NCBI RefSeq assembly: GCF_029277985.1
Contig: NZ_CP119546.1
Coordinates: 2,480,001 to 2,544,000 of the forward strand
DNA: 64,000 nt
From: Providencia stuartii
GTDB taxonomy: Bacteria; Pseudomonadota; Gammaproteobacteria; Enterobacterales; Enterobacteriaceae
Reading direction: 5' to 3'
A model generated the notes under the pieces. The model saw only the letters and a program-made list of their open reading frames with translations. It was not told the origin of the DNA and ran no database searches. Made by a program: the position numbers and the translations under genes. Below, piece by piece: positions 8,841-17,513 of this stretch; positions within the stretch are counted from its first letter, which is position 1; each line of letters opens with the position of its first letter.

Positions 8841-10325
8841 TTAATGGTGGATCATCCAAATCACTTTTGTTTGTGTGTATTGCTCGAAAGCTTCCAGTCC
8901 ATTATCTTTCCCGCCAAAACCGGATTGTTTAAATCCACCAAACGGCGTGGTAATGTTGCCCTCGCTAAATCCGTTAATGGATACCGTGCCAGCATTAATT
9001 TGGCGGGCCACTTTCATGACTCGGTGCACATTCTGACTGTAAAATGAAGCCGCTAACCCATAGTGAGTCTTATTGGCGAGAGTGATAGCCTCTTCATCGC
9101 TAGAAAACGTGGAGACGGCAAGTAAGGGACCAAACACTTCATTTTGAAACAGTGACATCTCCGGAGTAACATTGTCGAATATCGTCGGTTCAATGTACCA
9201 ACCACTCCCGAGTTCACTGTGAATTTTGCCCCCAGCCACCCTTTTTGCGCCCTGTTGTAACGACAATTCAATAAAGGATTTTACTTTTTCAAAATGGGCT
9301 TTTTCGACCATTGGCCCAATTGAAACAGATTCATCCATCGGATTGCCAACTTTCCAATCCGCAATTGCAGTAACAAGCTTATCTAACAGTTTACGATGAA
9401 TGCTTTCATGAACAATTAAGCGCGAACCACAACTGCAATTTTCACTCATATTCCAGAAAGCGGAGGCCATAATATGTGGTACTGCGGCATCGAGATCCGC
9501 ATCGGCAAAAACGATTTGTGGGCTTTTACCACCACATTCTAAGACTATCTCTTTTAAATTACTTTCAGCGGAGTATTTAAGGAATAATCGGCCCACGTCA
9601 GTCGACCCCGTAAAAGAAACAATATCAATATCGTTATGCCGACCTATCGCCTCTCCTACTTTTTCACCTAGCCCACACACTAAACTCAAAGCGCCCTTTG
9701 GTACACCGGCTTCATAAGCCAGTTCCACCATTCGATAAGCGCTAAGTGAGGTTAATTCTGCGGGCTTCACGATTACCGAATTACCGGCAGCCAACGCTGG
9801 CGCCACTTTCCAAGCAAACATTTGCGCTGGAAAATTCCACGGTAAAACAGCACCAACAACCCCGATAGGTTCTTGAACAATCAATCCCAACTCTTGCTGA
9901 CCCGTTGGGGCTACTTTGCCGAACATTTTATCCAGCGCTTCTGCATACCAATAAAAGGTTTCCACCGTTGCTGGCATGTCCGTATTCAAACATTCAGTAA
10001 TTGGTTTACCTGCATCGATACAATCGAGCGCCGCCAGTTCCTCACTATGATATTCAATCAATTCAGCCCAGCGCAGCATTACCTGTTTGCGCTCTTGGGG
10101 TGATAAATTTTGCCAACAACCCTCAACAAAAGTACGCCTTGCGGTCAATACCGCGGCTTCAACATCTTGAGCATTACCATCTGCAATAAAACCGATTAGG
10201 CTATCGTCGATAGGCGTGCGGTTTTCCAGTTTTGCGCCACTATCACGATAGTTATCGATTAAGTTCCCTGCCCATAATTGACCTGCACGTGCACGTTTAA
10301 ACACCTCTTCTTTAGTGGTTTTCAT
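8841..10325 (-). CDS. NAD(P)-dependent aldehyde dehydrogenase, probable 2-oxoglutarate semialdehyde dehydrogenase
   Basis: A 494-residue aldehyde dehydrogenase superfamily enzyme. The cofactor segment PWNFPAQMFAWKVAPALAAG (residues 162-181), FTGSTDVG at 238-245, the general base Glu263 (in LECGGKSP) and the catalytic Cys297 (in SENCSCGSR) are all present. The overall type is PuuC-like. Its position after epimerase, oxidase and deaminase genes argues that it oxidises 2-oxoglutarate semialdehyde to 2-oxoglutarate, the last step of 4-hydroxyproline breakdown. The specificity is inferred from context, not visible in the residues. It starts 9 bases after the DapA-family gene. Confidence 0.88.
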   Translation of the reverse strand: MKTTKEEVFKRARAGQLWAGNLIDNYRDSGAKLENRTPIDDSLIGFIADGNAQDVEAAVLTARRTFVEGCWQNLSPQERKQVMLRWAELIEYHSEELAALDCIDAGKPITECLNTDMPATVETFYWYAEALDKMFGKVAPTGQQELGLIVQEPIGVVGAVLPWNFPAQMFAWKVAPALAAGNSVIVKPAELTSLSAYRMVELAYEAGVPKGALSLVCGLGEKVGEAIGRHNDIDIVSFTGSTDVGRLFLKYSAESNLKEIVLECGGKSPQIVFADADLDAAVPHIMASAFWNMSENCSCGSRLIVHESIHRKLLDKLVTAIADWKVGNPMDESVSIGPMVEKAHFEKVKSFIELSLQQGAKRVAGGKIHSELGSGWYIEPTIFDNVTPEMSLFQNEVFGPLLAVSTFSSDEEAITLANKTHYGLAASFYSQNVHRVMKVARQINAGTVSINGFSEGNITTPFGGFKQSGFGGKDNGLEAFEQYTQTKVIWMIHH

Positions 10326-10334
10326 GGGTTCTCC

Positions 10335-11198
10335 TTATTTAATCAGAGCGAGAAAATCACGTTGTTGCTGTGGTGAGATATTTGATAGCGGCATTCTTAC
10401 TGGGCCAACATCAACAGTGCCCTTGATACAACCGGCTTTGGCTTTCTGGTTATAATCTCCCGACTCCATTGAATAAATGGCAGGATAAATCTCGGACATG
10501 ATGCGTTTTGCTGTTGACCAATCACCTTGCTGTGCCGCGTTATAAATAGCGACTTGCTCTGCTGGAAAGACATTTCCAGCACCTGCAATCCAGCTTTTCG
10601 CTCCCCAAAAGAAAAAATCAACGGGTTGGTCATCACACCCACAAATCACTTCAAAATTGTCAAACGGGGTTTGCAATAAGCGTAGCGCTCGACTGAAATC
10701 CCCACTACTTTCTTTAATGGCGACAATATTTTGAACTTTAGATAAATGCACTACGGTGTCATATTCAATTTCAATACCAATTCGAGCAGGGAAGTTATAC
10801 ATGATGATCGGCAATGGCGTTGCTAAAGCGACTTTTTCATAATGCGCGATCACACCCTGTTGATCAGGCAAGCTATAGGGAGGAGGCGACAGCATCAATC
10901 CTTCGTAACCTAAGGATTCCGCTTGATGCGCTCGTTTAATCGCTCCTTCGGTAGATAAGTCATTAATACCCGCAATTAGAGTGACTCGTCCTTTGGCGAT
11001 TTTACTTACTGTCTTAAGAACTGTTTCACGTTCCTCTTCACTTAATGCGTAGTATTCTCCAGTCGTACCACAGACGACTAGGCCAGATACCCCCTTTTCG
11101 ATTAACGTTTCGGTTAACTTAGCCAATCCACTGATATTTAAAGAATAATCATCATGAAAAGGTGTCACAATTGGAACGACGATGCCATGAAAATTCAT
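10335..11198 (-). CDS. DapA-family lyase, probable pyrroline-4-hydroxy-2-carboxylate deaminase
   Basis: A class I Schiff-base TIM-barrel enzyme of the DapA/NanA family, 287 residues. The motif GTTGEY is at residues 45-50, Tyr134 lies in MYNFP and the Schiff-base Lys162 in AIKESSGD. In hydroxyproline clusters this family removes ammonia from 1-pyrroline-4-hydroxy-2-carboxylate to give 2-oxoglutarate semialdehyde, and I infer that role here. The start at 11196-11198 is chosen because AGGAGA lies 7 bases upstream and the protein then begins like DapA. A longer open frame adds 31 residues with no family resemblance. The oxidoreductase gene upstream ends 19 bases before it. Confidence 0.87.
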   Translation of the reverse strand: MNFHGIVVPIVTPFHDDYSLNISGLAKLTETLIEKGVSGLVVCGTTGEYYALSEEERETVLKTVSKIAKGRVTLIAGINDLSTEGAIKRAHQAESLGYEGLMLSPPPYSLPDQQGVIAHYEKVALATPLPIIMYNFPARIGIEIEYDTVVHLSKVQNIVAIKESSGDFSRALRLLQTPFDNFEVICGCDDQPVDFFFWGAKSWIAGAGNVFPAEQVAIYNAAQQGDWSTAKRIMSEIYPAIYSMESGDYNQKAKAGCIKGTVDVGPVRMPLSNISPQQQRDFLALIK

Positions 11199-11217
11199 AT
11201 TAAATCTCCTTAAAATA

Positions 11218-12465
11218 TTAAATAAAACGCTCAATTGAATAAGGGGAACAATCGATTGGTGTCGGTTGTTTTTTAAACAAGCAATGCACAATTTTGGCGG
11301 TGATTGCCGATTGAGTTAGCCCTAAATGTTGATGGCCAAAAGCAAAAATGTAAGGTCCTTTTTTATCAATAACTGGTAAAGAATCGGATAGCGTGGGGCG
11401 AAACCCCATCCACTCAGTACGTTGGTTTTCATTAAGTGGAGTTTTAAGCATGGGGTTAGCAAGAGGAATAAAATGGCGGGCACGTTGCATATTGGCAGGA
11501 CGTTTTAATCCTGCGTACTCAACGGTGCCAGCAAGACGTAACCCCCCCTTCATTGGCGTCATGATAAAACGTCTATCTAAACTTGAGACAGGTATGCTCA
11601 AGCGATCCGTTTCATTCGGTAGCATTAAGTGATACCCACGTTCAGTTTCAAGTGGCACGCGAATACGACTGACCATGTTCACTAATGATTTAGAAAAGGC
11701 ACCACCTGAAATAACGACCTGTTTAGCAACTAACTGCCCTTTGGTTGTCGTTAAAATGACGCGCTCACTTGAGGGAGAGTGAATGGCAGTCACTTCACAT
11801 TGAGAGAGCACTTCACCACCTAATCTCACAAAATGCTCGGTTAATTTAGTGTGTAACGCTTTTAAGTCGACAACATGGCCAGTATCCGGATAGTAGAGCC
11901 CGCCCAATTGGTTGTTCGCAAGCCCTGGCTCACGTGCTAACAATTGCGCTTGGCTCAACCATTGGTTACTAACCCCTATTGAATTGAGATATTCACCTTG
12001 CTTTTGTAACTTTTCACCGGAGGCTTCTTTTTCAACGACTAATAAAGACCCCTGAATTTTGACTAACTCGGTTAATTGCCATTGGGCGCTGAATTCTTGC
12101 CATGCGGCAAGTGCTACACCATTAATCGTAGAAAGTGCATGATGAATATGCATGAAAGGCTTATGGCGCATATTACCTAACAAACGCAATAACCACGGTG
12201 TTAAGGGCAATAGGTAGCGCCAATCCAAACGCAAAGGACCAAGAGGATCAAATAGCATTGCCGGAATCGCTTTTAAAATCGCTGGGTCGGCGACAGGAAA
12301 TACTTGTTCAGTCGCGATATGCCCCGCATTACCAAATGAAGCACCAGCACCAATATGATCTTTTTCCACAAGCAAAACATCGATATCATCGGCCTGTAGC
12401 GTAAGCGCGATACTTAATCCAATAATGCCGCCACCAACCACAATAACGGAATATTTTTTGTCCAT
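11218..12465 (-). CDS. FAD-dependent D-amino-acid dehydrogenase, probable D-hydroxyproline oxidase
   Basis: A DadA/DAO-family flavoprotein of 415 residues. The N-terminal dinucleotide-binding loop GGGIIG (about residues 10-15) is followed by the acidic end of strand 2, LLVEK, and by GAGASFGNAGHI. The C-terminal segment FAFGHQHLGLTQS is the usual second FAD-contacting region. In this cluster it most likely oxidises cis-4-hydroxy-D-proline to 1-pyrroline-4-hydroxy-2-carboxylate. It would pass electrons to the respiratory chain or to oxygen, and which one cannot be read from the sequence. The ATG at 12463-12465 has GAGAGG upstream; the in-frame GTG two codons earlier overlaps that site. Confidence 0.88.
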   Translation of the reverse strand: MDKKYSVIVVGGGIIGLSIALTLQADDIDVLLVEKDHIGAGASFGNAGHIATEQVFPVADPAILKAIPAMLFDPLGPLRLDWRYLLPLTPWLLRLLGNMRHKPFMHIHHALSTINGVALAAWQEFSAQWQLTELVKIQGSLLVVEKEASGEKLQKQGEYLNSIGVSNQWLSQAQLLAREPGLANNQLGGLYYPDTGHVVDLKALHTKLTEHFVRLGGEVLSQCEVTAIHSPSSERVILTTTKGQLVAKQVVISGGAFSKSLVNMVSRIRVPLETERGYHLMLPNETDRLSIPVSSLDRRFIMTPMKGGLRLAGTVEYAGLKRPANMQRARHFIPLANPMLKTPLNENQRTEWMGFRPTLSDSLPVIDKKGPYIFAFGHQHLGLTQSAITAKIVHCLFKKQPTPIDCSPYSIERFI

Positions 12466-12474
12466 AGGCACCTC

Positions 12475-13425
12475 TCACGAAGCCGTGATCCCCCAGCGAA
12501 ACGGGTCTTCTTCATCAATGAGCAAGGTATTACGACCGCTAATATATGCCGTCCCTCGAATCGTTGGGATGATGCCATTACCATCGGCCCAGAGATAACT
12601 GGCTTCAAATTGGCTCCCAATCACACTTGCCTGATGCCAAAGTGCCCCTTCATTGAGTTTTCCATCTGCGGCTAAACAAGCGAGTTTAGCGCTGGTACCA
12701 GTACCGCAAGGGGAACGGTCATACGCACCACCAGGGCACAATACAAAACTTTGGCTATCTGCTTGTGAATGAGGAGCGAAAAGTTCAATGTGATCAATCT
12801 CTTGATCATCTTTTCCATAGATATTTTGCTCGGCTAACGCTGATTTGATTTTCAGGCAAATTTCTGTCAATGCTTTGCTATTACGGTGATGAATTGCTAA
12901 TGGCGATTGCTCAACAAGAAAAAACCAATTTCCTCCCCATGCAATATCCCCTGTCACAATGCCGACTTCCGGAACATTCACGCTGACAGCTTTGCGATAG
13001 CGATAGGAGTAAACGTTTTGAATACTCACACTTCCGTCAGCATGTAATGTTGCCTGCACATCACCAACCGGTGTTTCAATCCTGTGCTCACCCACTGTTA
13101 TTTTTCCGAGGTAAGCTAAAGAAGCCACAAGGCCAATCGTGCCATGTCCACACATGCCTAAATAACCTTCGTTATTAAAAAATATAACGCCCGCAGCGGC
13201 TTGTGGGTTTTGCGGCTGACAAAGTAGTGCGCCAACTAAAATATCATTGCCACGCGGCTCAAGTATGGTGGCCGTACGCCATGGGTCATATTCGTTTTTT
13301 AATCGTTGTAAACGCGATGCCATACTGTCGTTACCAAGATCAGGAAAACCGTCAATGACTAATCGCGTTGGTTCACCTGCCGTATGGGAGTCAATTACCT
13401 CAATTTGTGTATAACGCTTGTGCAT
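12475..13425 (-). CDS. 4-hydroxyproline epimerase (proline racemase family)
   Basis: A PLP-independent racemase/epimerase of 316 residues. Both catalytic cysteines are present: Cys92 in MCGHGTIG and Cys240 in [14 protein letters not shown]. This two-cysteine form is that of true proline racemases and 4-hydroxyproline 2-epimerases, as opposed to the Ser/Thr variants that are dehydratases. With oxidase, deaminase and semialdehyde dehydrogenase genes directly downstream, epimerisation of trans-4-hydroxy-L-proline to cis-4-hydroxy-D-proline is the best call. The start is the ATG at 13423-13425 with AGAGGA upstream. It is the first gene of the minus-strand operon and divergent from the AraC-type regulator. 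Confidence 0.92.
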   Translation of the reverse strand: MHKRYTQIEVIDSHTAGEPTRLVIDGFPDLGNDSMASRLQRLKNEYDPWRTATILEPRGNDILVGALLCQPQNPQAAAGVIFFNNEGYLGMCGHGTIGLVASLAYLGKITVGEHRIETPVGDVQATLHADGSVSIQNVYSYRYRKAVSVNVPEVGIVTGDIAWGGNWFFLVEQSPLAIHHRNSKALTEICLKIKSALAEQNIYGKDDQEIDHIELFAPHSQADSQSFVLCPGGAYDRSPCGTGTSAKLACLAADGKLNEGALWHQASVIGSQFEASYLWADGNGIIPTIRGTAYISGRNTLLIDEEDPFRWGITAS

Positions 13426-13447
13426 ATCACATCCTCTGTTCACATTA

Positions 13448-13488
13448 ATTGTTAACAGAATGCTTGATTATTGTTAAAGATTCTTGAT
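13448..13488. promoter_or_regulatory. tandem operator-like direct repeats upstream of the hydroxyproline operon
   Basis: Two imperfect direct copies of a site, ATTGTTAA followed by AGA and CTTGAT, lie at 13448-13468 and 13470-13488. Their ATTGTTAA boxes are 22 bp apart, two turns of the helix. This is the spacing expected for an AraC-family dimer. The site lies in the divergent region between the epimerase gene and the regulator gene, 23 bases before the epimerase start codon. Confidence 0.55.
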
Positions 13489-13576
13489 ATCTTTCGTGCA
13501 CACTGATGCGCAATTCAGCACAATATAAAAATATTTCAGAGAACTAATCACATTTGTTGAACCTGCCGGAGGCCGC

Positions 13577-14392
13577 ATGATTAATTTAAATAAATTGCTG
13601 TTAATTAGTCAGGAAAATATGCTGTTTCCCGTTGATAATATTGAAATATTATTAAATCACCTCGGTCTCGTCATGCCGTTAATTAATACATTACCGAATG
13701 TCACTTTTTTTGTTAAAGATGAAAATGCAAAATATCTTCTTGCGAATGAAAATCTCGCTAAGCGTTGTAAAATGAATACTGTTGATGACGTCATTGGAAA
13801 ACGTGCCGAAGACATCTTTCATTCTGAATTAGGCCGCAGTTACAGTTCACAAGATTATCTTGTGATGCAGAAAAAAATTAGTGTTATTAATAAACTGGAG
13901 TTACATCTTTATAAAGCTGGAATGCTAGGTTGGTGTGTTACGACGAAAGTCCCTATTTTCAATACCCATAACCACGTTATTGGTGTAGCAGGGATTTCTG
14001 TTGATTTACAAGACGAAAAGTCAGTAAGCCAAAAATTAAATAAACAGTTAGATCAAGTTGAAAAATTTATTAGTCACCATTTTGATACCCCGATCAAAAT
14101 AACAACGCTTGCCGACATATCAGGTTTATCATTATCACAGCTTAATCGTCAATTTAAAGCGGTGTTTAACATTACCCCTCAACAATATATTCAAAAAAAA
14201 CGCCTAGAACATGCTATAGAATTACTTGAAGAAGACCATTCAATTACTGAAATATCCATCAAATGTGCATACGCAGACCACAGTGCTTTTTGTCGCAAAT
14301 TTAAAGAAATGACGACCATGACACCGAGCCAATTTAAACGAATGAGATTAAATATTGCGAATAAATATGTGATTGATGAACCGCTAATTTAA
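13577..14392 (+). CDS. PAS-domain AraC-family transcriptional regulator
   Basis: A 271-residue regulator. Residues about 38-145 form a PAS-like sensor domain (LPNVTFFVKDENAKYLLAN, later IGVAGISVDLQDE). Residues about 160-258 form the double helix-turn-helix of the AraC/XylS family (LADISGLSLSQLNRQFKAVF, then ITEISIKCAYADHSAFCRKF). The start has a strong GGAGG 4 bases before the ATG. It is divergent from the hydroxyproline-type operon, and paired boxes in the spacer suggest that it controls that operon. The inducer is not visible. A terminator follows the gene. Confidence 0.9.
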   Translation: MINLNKLLLISQENMLFPVDNIEILLNHLGLVMPLINTLPNVTFFVKDENAKYLLANENLAKRCKMNTVDDVIGKRAEDIFHSELGRSYSSQDYLVMQKKISVINKLELHLYKAGMLGWCVTTKVPIFNTHNHVIGVAGISVDLQDEKSVSQKLNKQLDQVEKFISHHFDTPIKITTLADISGLSLSQLNRQFKAVFNITPQQYIQKKRLEHAIELLEEDHSITEISIKCAYADHSAFCRKFKEMTTMTPSQFKRMRLNIANKYVIDEPLI

Positions 14393-14438
14393 ACAATAAA
14401 GTCACGGTTAAAATTAACTTATTCTTCCATCTTTTCGA

Positions 14439-14468
14439 AAAAACATCTTCTATTAAGATGTTTTTTTA
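14439..14468 (+). terminator. Rho-independent terminator of the AraC-type gene
   Basis: Stem AAAAACATCTT (14439-14449) / AAGATGTTTTT (14455-14465) with a 5-base loop and a T-tract of seven. Confidence 0.88.
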
Positions 14469-14469
14469 T

Positions 14470-14939
14470 GTTTTACATTTTATTCATGCCAAATAGCAGA
14501 ATGGCTACCTTACCTATCTATCCTTCATCGGCACAATAATGAATATGATTAAACAGGCTGGAGGATTTTGATTTTATCGGTGTTCTTCAACTTATTATTC
14601 ATTAAACACCTCCTTCACCTTATTATTTCATTATGTCTACCTGTCAAAATATCATCAATCTATTCTACACTCTGATAACATTTAAGATTGAATGATGATC
14701 TTGCTCACAAGTAGCGACATGATTATATTTGACAAATTTGAAAACAACTCTTTTGTTTAACGGATATAAAATATCATTTAATATCAAATTATTAATAACG
14801 CTCACACTGAAACTTAATCTTGTTGAGTCCCCCATCAAGGCGCTAACTTAGGATAGATCTTATTGCGGTAGAAAGATAATAGCGTATTGATATAGTGTAT
14901 ATTTGCAACATAATGGTTGTGATTAGCAAGGATGAATGG
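14470..14939. other. 470-base non-coding region before the ynb-like operon
   Basis: Very AT-rich spacer between the regulator's terminator and ynbA. No open frame with a ribosome-binding site is visible. It probably holds the promoter of the ynb-like operon, but I cannot pick a clear -35/-10 pair. It marks the boundary between the hydroxyproline cluster and the next block. Confidence 0.4.
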
Positions 14940-15575
14940 ATGACAATTTACGATCTGAAACCCAAATTTCAGAACCTGCTACGCCCTATCGTTAAAAAAC
15001 TTTATGACGCTGGTGTAACAGCAAATCAGGTAACGCTTGCTGCAATGCTGTTATCGATTTTAGTCGGCGCACTACTGTTTATTTTTCCAAATCCACACTT
15101 ATTTATTCTATTACCCTTTGTATTATTCATTCGAATGGCCTTAAATGCCATTGATGGTATGCTTGCTCGTGAATATCATCAAAAAAGCCATCTTGGCGCA
15201 ATGTTAAATGAAATCGGTGATGTTGTTTCCGATATCGCATTGTATTTTCCCTTTGTCCTACTATTTCCTCATAGTTTTGGGTGGATATTACTGCTCCTCT
15301 TTCTTTCTATCTTAACTGAATTTATTGGTGTCGTGGCTCAAGCTATAGGAGCTTCACGACGTTATGATGGCCCTATAGGTAAAAGTGACCGTGCTTTTAT
15401 TTTTGGGACATTTGGACTCGTTATCGCGTTATTCCCACAACTGATGACCACAAACTGGTTTACCATGGTATTTGCTCTCCTTTCTTTATTGTTGCTTTAT
15501 ACCTGCTATAACCGTACCCGCAAAGCTCTGAATGAACTCAGCACAAAAGTGGCGCATAATAAGGAAACTCCATGA
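14940..15575 (+). CDS. ynbA: YnbA-like CDP-alcohol phosphatidyltransferase family protein
   Basis: A 211-residue membrane protein with about five or six helices, of the family that joins CDP-activated lipid to an alcohol. The N-terminus MTIYDLKPKFQNLLRP resembles E. coli YnbA. The family motif D-x2-D-G-x2-A-R-x8-G-x3-D-x3-D appears as Asn69, Asp72-Gly73, Ala76-Arg77, Gly86, Asn90 and Asp94, so two of the four aspartates are asparagine. As I recall, E. coli YnbA has the same changes. Enzyme activity is therefore uncertain. The start has AAGGA 7 bases upstream; longer in-frame starts do not. The last codon overlaps the next gene as ATGA. Confidence 0.85.
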   Translation: MTIYDLKPKFQNLLRPIVKKLYDAGVTANQVTLAAMLLSILVGALLFIFPNPHLFILLPFVLFIRMALNAIDGMLAREYHQKSHLGAMLNEIGDVVSDIALYFPFVLLFPHSFGWILLLLFLSILTEFIGVVAQAIGASRRYDGPIGKSDRAFIFGTFGLVIALFPQLMTTNWFTMVFALLSLLLLYTCYNRTRKALNELSTKVAHNKETP

Positions 15576-17338
15576 ATATTCAGGAAGACTATGCGACTCA
15601 ACGCCCTGTCGTTGAATCACAATTTATCACCAGTGACCGCACTTCTTTGTTTTATCGCTATTGGCCAACAGAACAATCAACAGATAAAGCGATTATTTTA
15701 TTTCACCGAGGGCATGAACACTCCGGGCGAGTCGCTCATCTTGTCGATGAATTGAATTTACCCGACTATGCCATGTTTGCTTGGGATGCTCGGGGACACG
15801 GCCGCAATGATGGCCCTCGCGGTTACAGTCCCTCTTTAGGTACATCAATTCATGATGTTGATGAGTTTATTCGCCATATTTCCACTCAATATCAAATTCC
15901 ATTAGAAAATATTATTGTTATCGGCCAAAGTGTTGGAGCTGTATTAGTGTCTACTTGGGTGCATGACTATGCGCCACCCATTCGGGGAATGATCCTTGCA
16001 TCTCCCGCGTTCAAGGTTAAGCTATACGTTCCTTTTGCTCGTACTGGGCTTGCTTTAATGCAAAAAATGCGTGGCCTGTTTTATGTCAACTCCTATGTTA
16101 AAGCAAAATTTTTAACTCATGATCAAAAACGTATTGATTCTTTTAATCGAGATCCATTAATTACACGCCCTATTGCTGTCAACATTTTGCTCGAATTATA
16201 TAAAACGGCTGATAGAGTCGTTGCCGATGCCGGTGCAATTACGCTACCGACACAATTGTTCATTTCCGGTAGCGATCACGTTGTACACCATAAACCCCAG
16301 CATCAATTCTATGAACGTTTAAACACCCCGATCAAAGAAAAACATGTATTAGCAAACTTTTACCACGACACGCTCGGGGAAAAAGAACGTCATATACCTA
16401 TCGCTAAAATCCGTGAATTTATAGATAAACTCTTTTCATTACCTCATTACCGACATAATTATCAATATGAAGATACTTGGAGCGTGAGTGCTGACGCTTA
16501 TCGCGAACTTACTCAACCACTCCCCCTCTGGAACCCTAAACATCTAGGTTATAAACTACTTAGCAAGTCTATGAGTACGCTAGGTAAAGCTTCAGAAGGC
16601 ATACGTATAGGTTATGATAAAGGTTTCGATTCAGGCTCTACCCTTGATTACATTTATCGCGATAAGGCTCAAGGTAACGGCTTATTTGGTCGCATCATCG
16701 ATAGACAATATCTTGATAGCATCGGCTGGCAAGGGATCCGCCAACGCAAAATCAATATAGAGAACATGATCAGACAAGCTATCCGTGACCTCAATGATAA
16801 CCACCAGCCCGTACGTATTTTAGATATTGCAGCAGGACAAGGGCGCTATATCTTCGATGCCATCAATGACTATAGCAAGGTAGAATCGGTCCTCCTACGT
16901 GATTACAGCCCTGTTAACGTTGAACAAGGACGACTACATATCAAAGAGCGCTATCTTGAAGATAAAGCGTCTTTTGAAGAAGGTAATGCTTTCGATGCCG
17001 ATAACTTAGCCGCCATTACCCCTGCCCCAACACTAGGTATTGTCAGTGGTTTATATGAACTTTTCCCTGATAATCATTTAATTCGTGCCTCTTTAAATGG
17101 CTTATCCCGCGCCATTCCTTCCGGTGGATTGCTTATCTACACTTGCCAACCATGGCATCCACAAGTTGAAATGATTGCTCGTGTATTGCCAAGCCATCAA
17201 GGTGGTCAAGCTTGGGTCATGCGTTGCCGTAGCCAAGGTGAAATGGATTCACTTGTTGCAGATGCCGGTTTCGAAAAACTTAATCAGCTAATTGATAACT
17301 GGGGAATATTTAGCGTTTCTATTGCACGACGCCGATAA
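15572..17338 (+). CDS. ynbC: YnbC-like fusion of alpha/beta hydrolase and SAM-dependent methyltransferase
   Basis: 588 residues with two enzymes in one chain. The N-terminal half (about 20-290) is an alpha/beta hydrolase of the monoacylglycerol lipase/lysophospholipase type: FHRGHEHSGR, DARGHGRNDGPRG and the nucleophile elbow GQSVGA. The C-terminal half (about 390-585) is a class I methyltransferase with motif I as LDIAAGQGRY. The layout matches E. coli YnbC. Its start overlaps the end of ynbA by 4 bases, so the two are translationally coupled. The substrate is unknown; a role in remodelling a phospholipid made with YnbA is a plausible guess. A terminator-like hairpin follows. Confidence 0.85.
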   Translation: MNIQEDYATQRPVVESQFITSDRTSLFYRYWPTEQSTDKAIILFHRGHEHSGRVAHLVDELNLPDYAMFAWDARGHGRNDGPRGYSPSLGTSIHDVDEFIRHISTQYQIPLENIIVIGQSVGAVLVSTWVHDYAPPIRGMILASPAFKVKLYVPFARTGLALMQKMRGLFYVNSYVKAKFLTHDQKRIDSFNRDPLITRPIAVNILLELYKTADRVVADAGAITLPTQLFISGSDHVVHHKPQHQFYERLNTPIKEKHVLANFYHDTLGEKERHIPIAKIREFIDKLFSLPHYRHNYQYEDTWSVSADAYRELTQPLPLWNPKHLGYKLLSKSMSTLGKASEGIRIGYDKGFDSGSTLDYIYRDKAQGNGLFGRIIDRQYLDSIGWQGIRQRKINIENMIRQAIRDLNDNHQPVRILDIAAGQGRYIFDAINDYSKVESVLLRDYSPVNVEQGRLHIKERYLEDKASFEEGNAFDADNLAAITPAPTLGIVSGLYELFPDNHLIRASLNGLSRAIPSGGLLIYTCQPWHPQVEMIARVLPSHQGGQAWVMRCRSQGEMDSLVADAGFEKLNQLIDNWGIFSVSIARRR

Positions 17339-17365
17339 TCCCTATTTCAGCGATTCTCTTTGATA

Positions 17366-17395
17366 AATAAGGTGACTTCGTTCACCTTATTTCTT
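17366..17395 (+). terminator. Rho-independent terminator after ynbC
   Basis: Perfect 10-bp stem AATAAGGTGA (17366-17375) / TCACCTTATT (17382-17391) with a CTTCGT loop and trailing T residues, 27 bases after the ynbC stop. It separates ynbAC from ynbD, which would need read-through or its own promoter. Confidence 0.8.
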
Positions 17396-17513
17396 GATTA
17401 ATTAAAGAGCCCTAGACTTCTGGCGCTATAATAACGCCTTATGTACCGCCACAACGCATAAATCCTGTATTTCCCATAAGAATACACAACAAAATGGACA
17501 AAAATGGACATAG

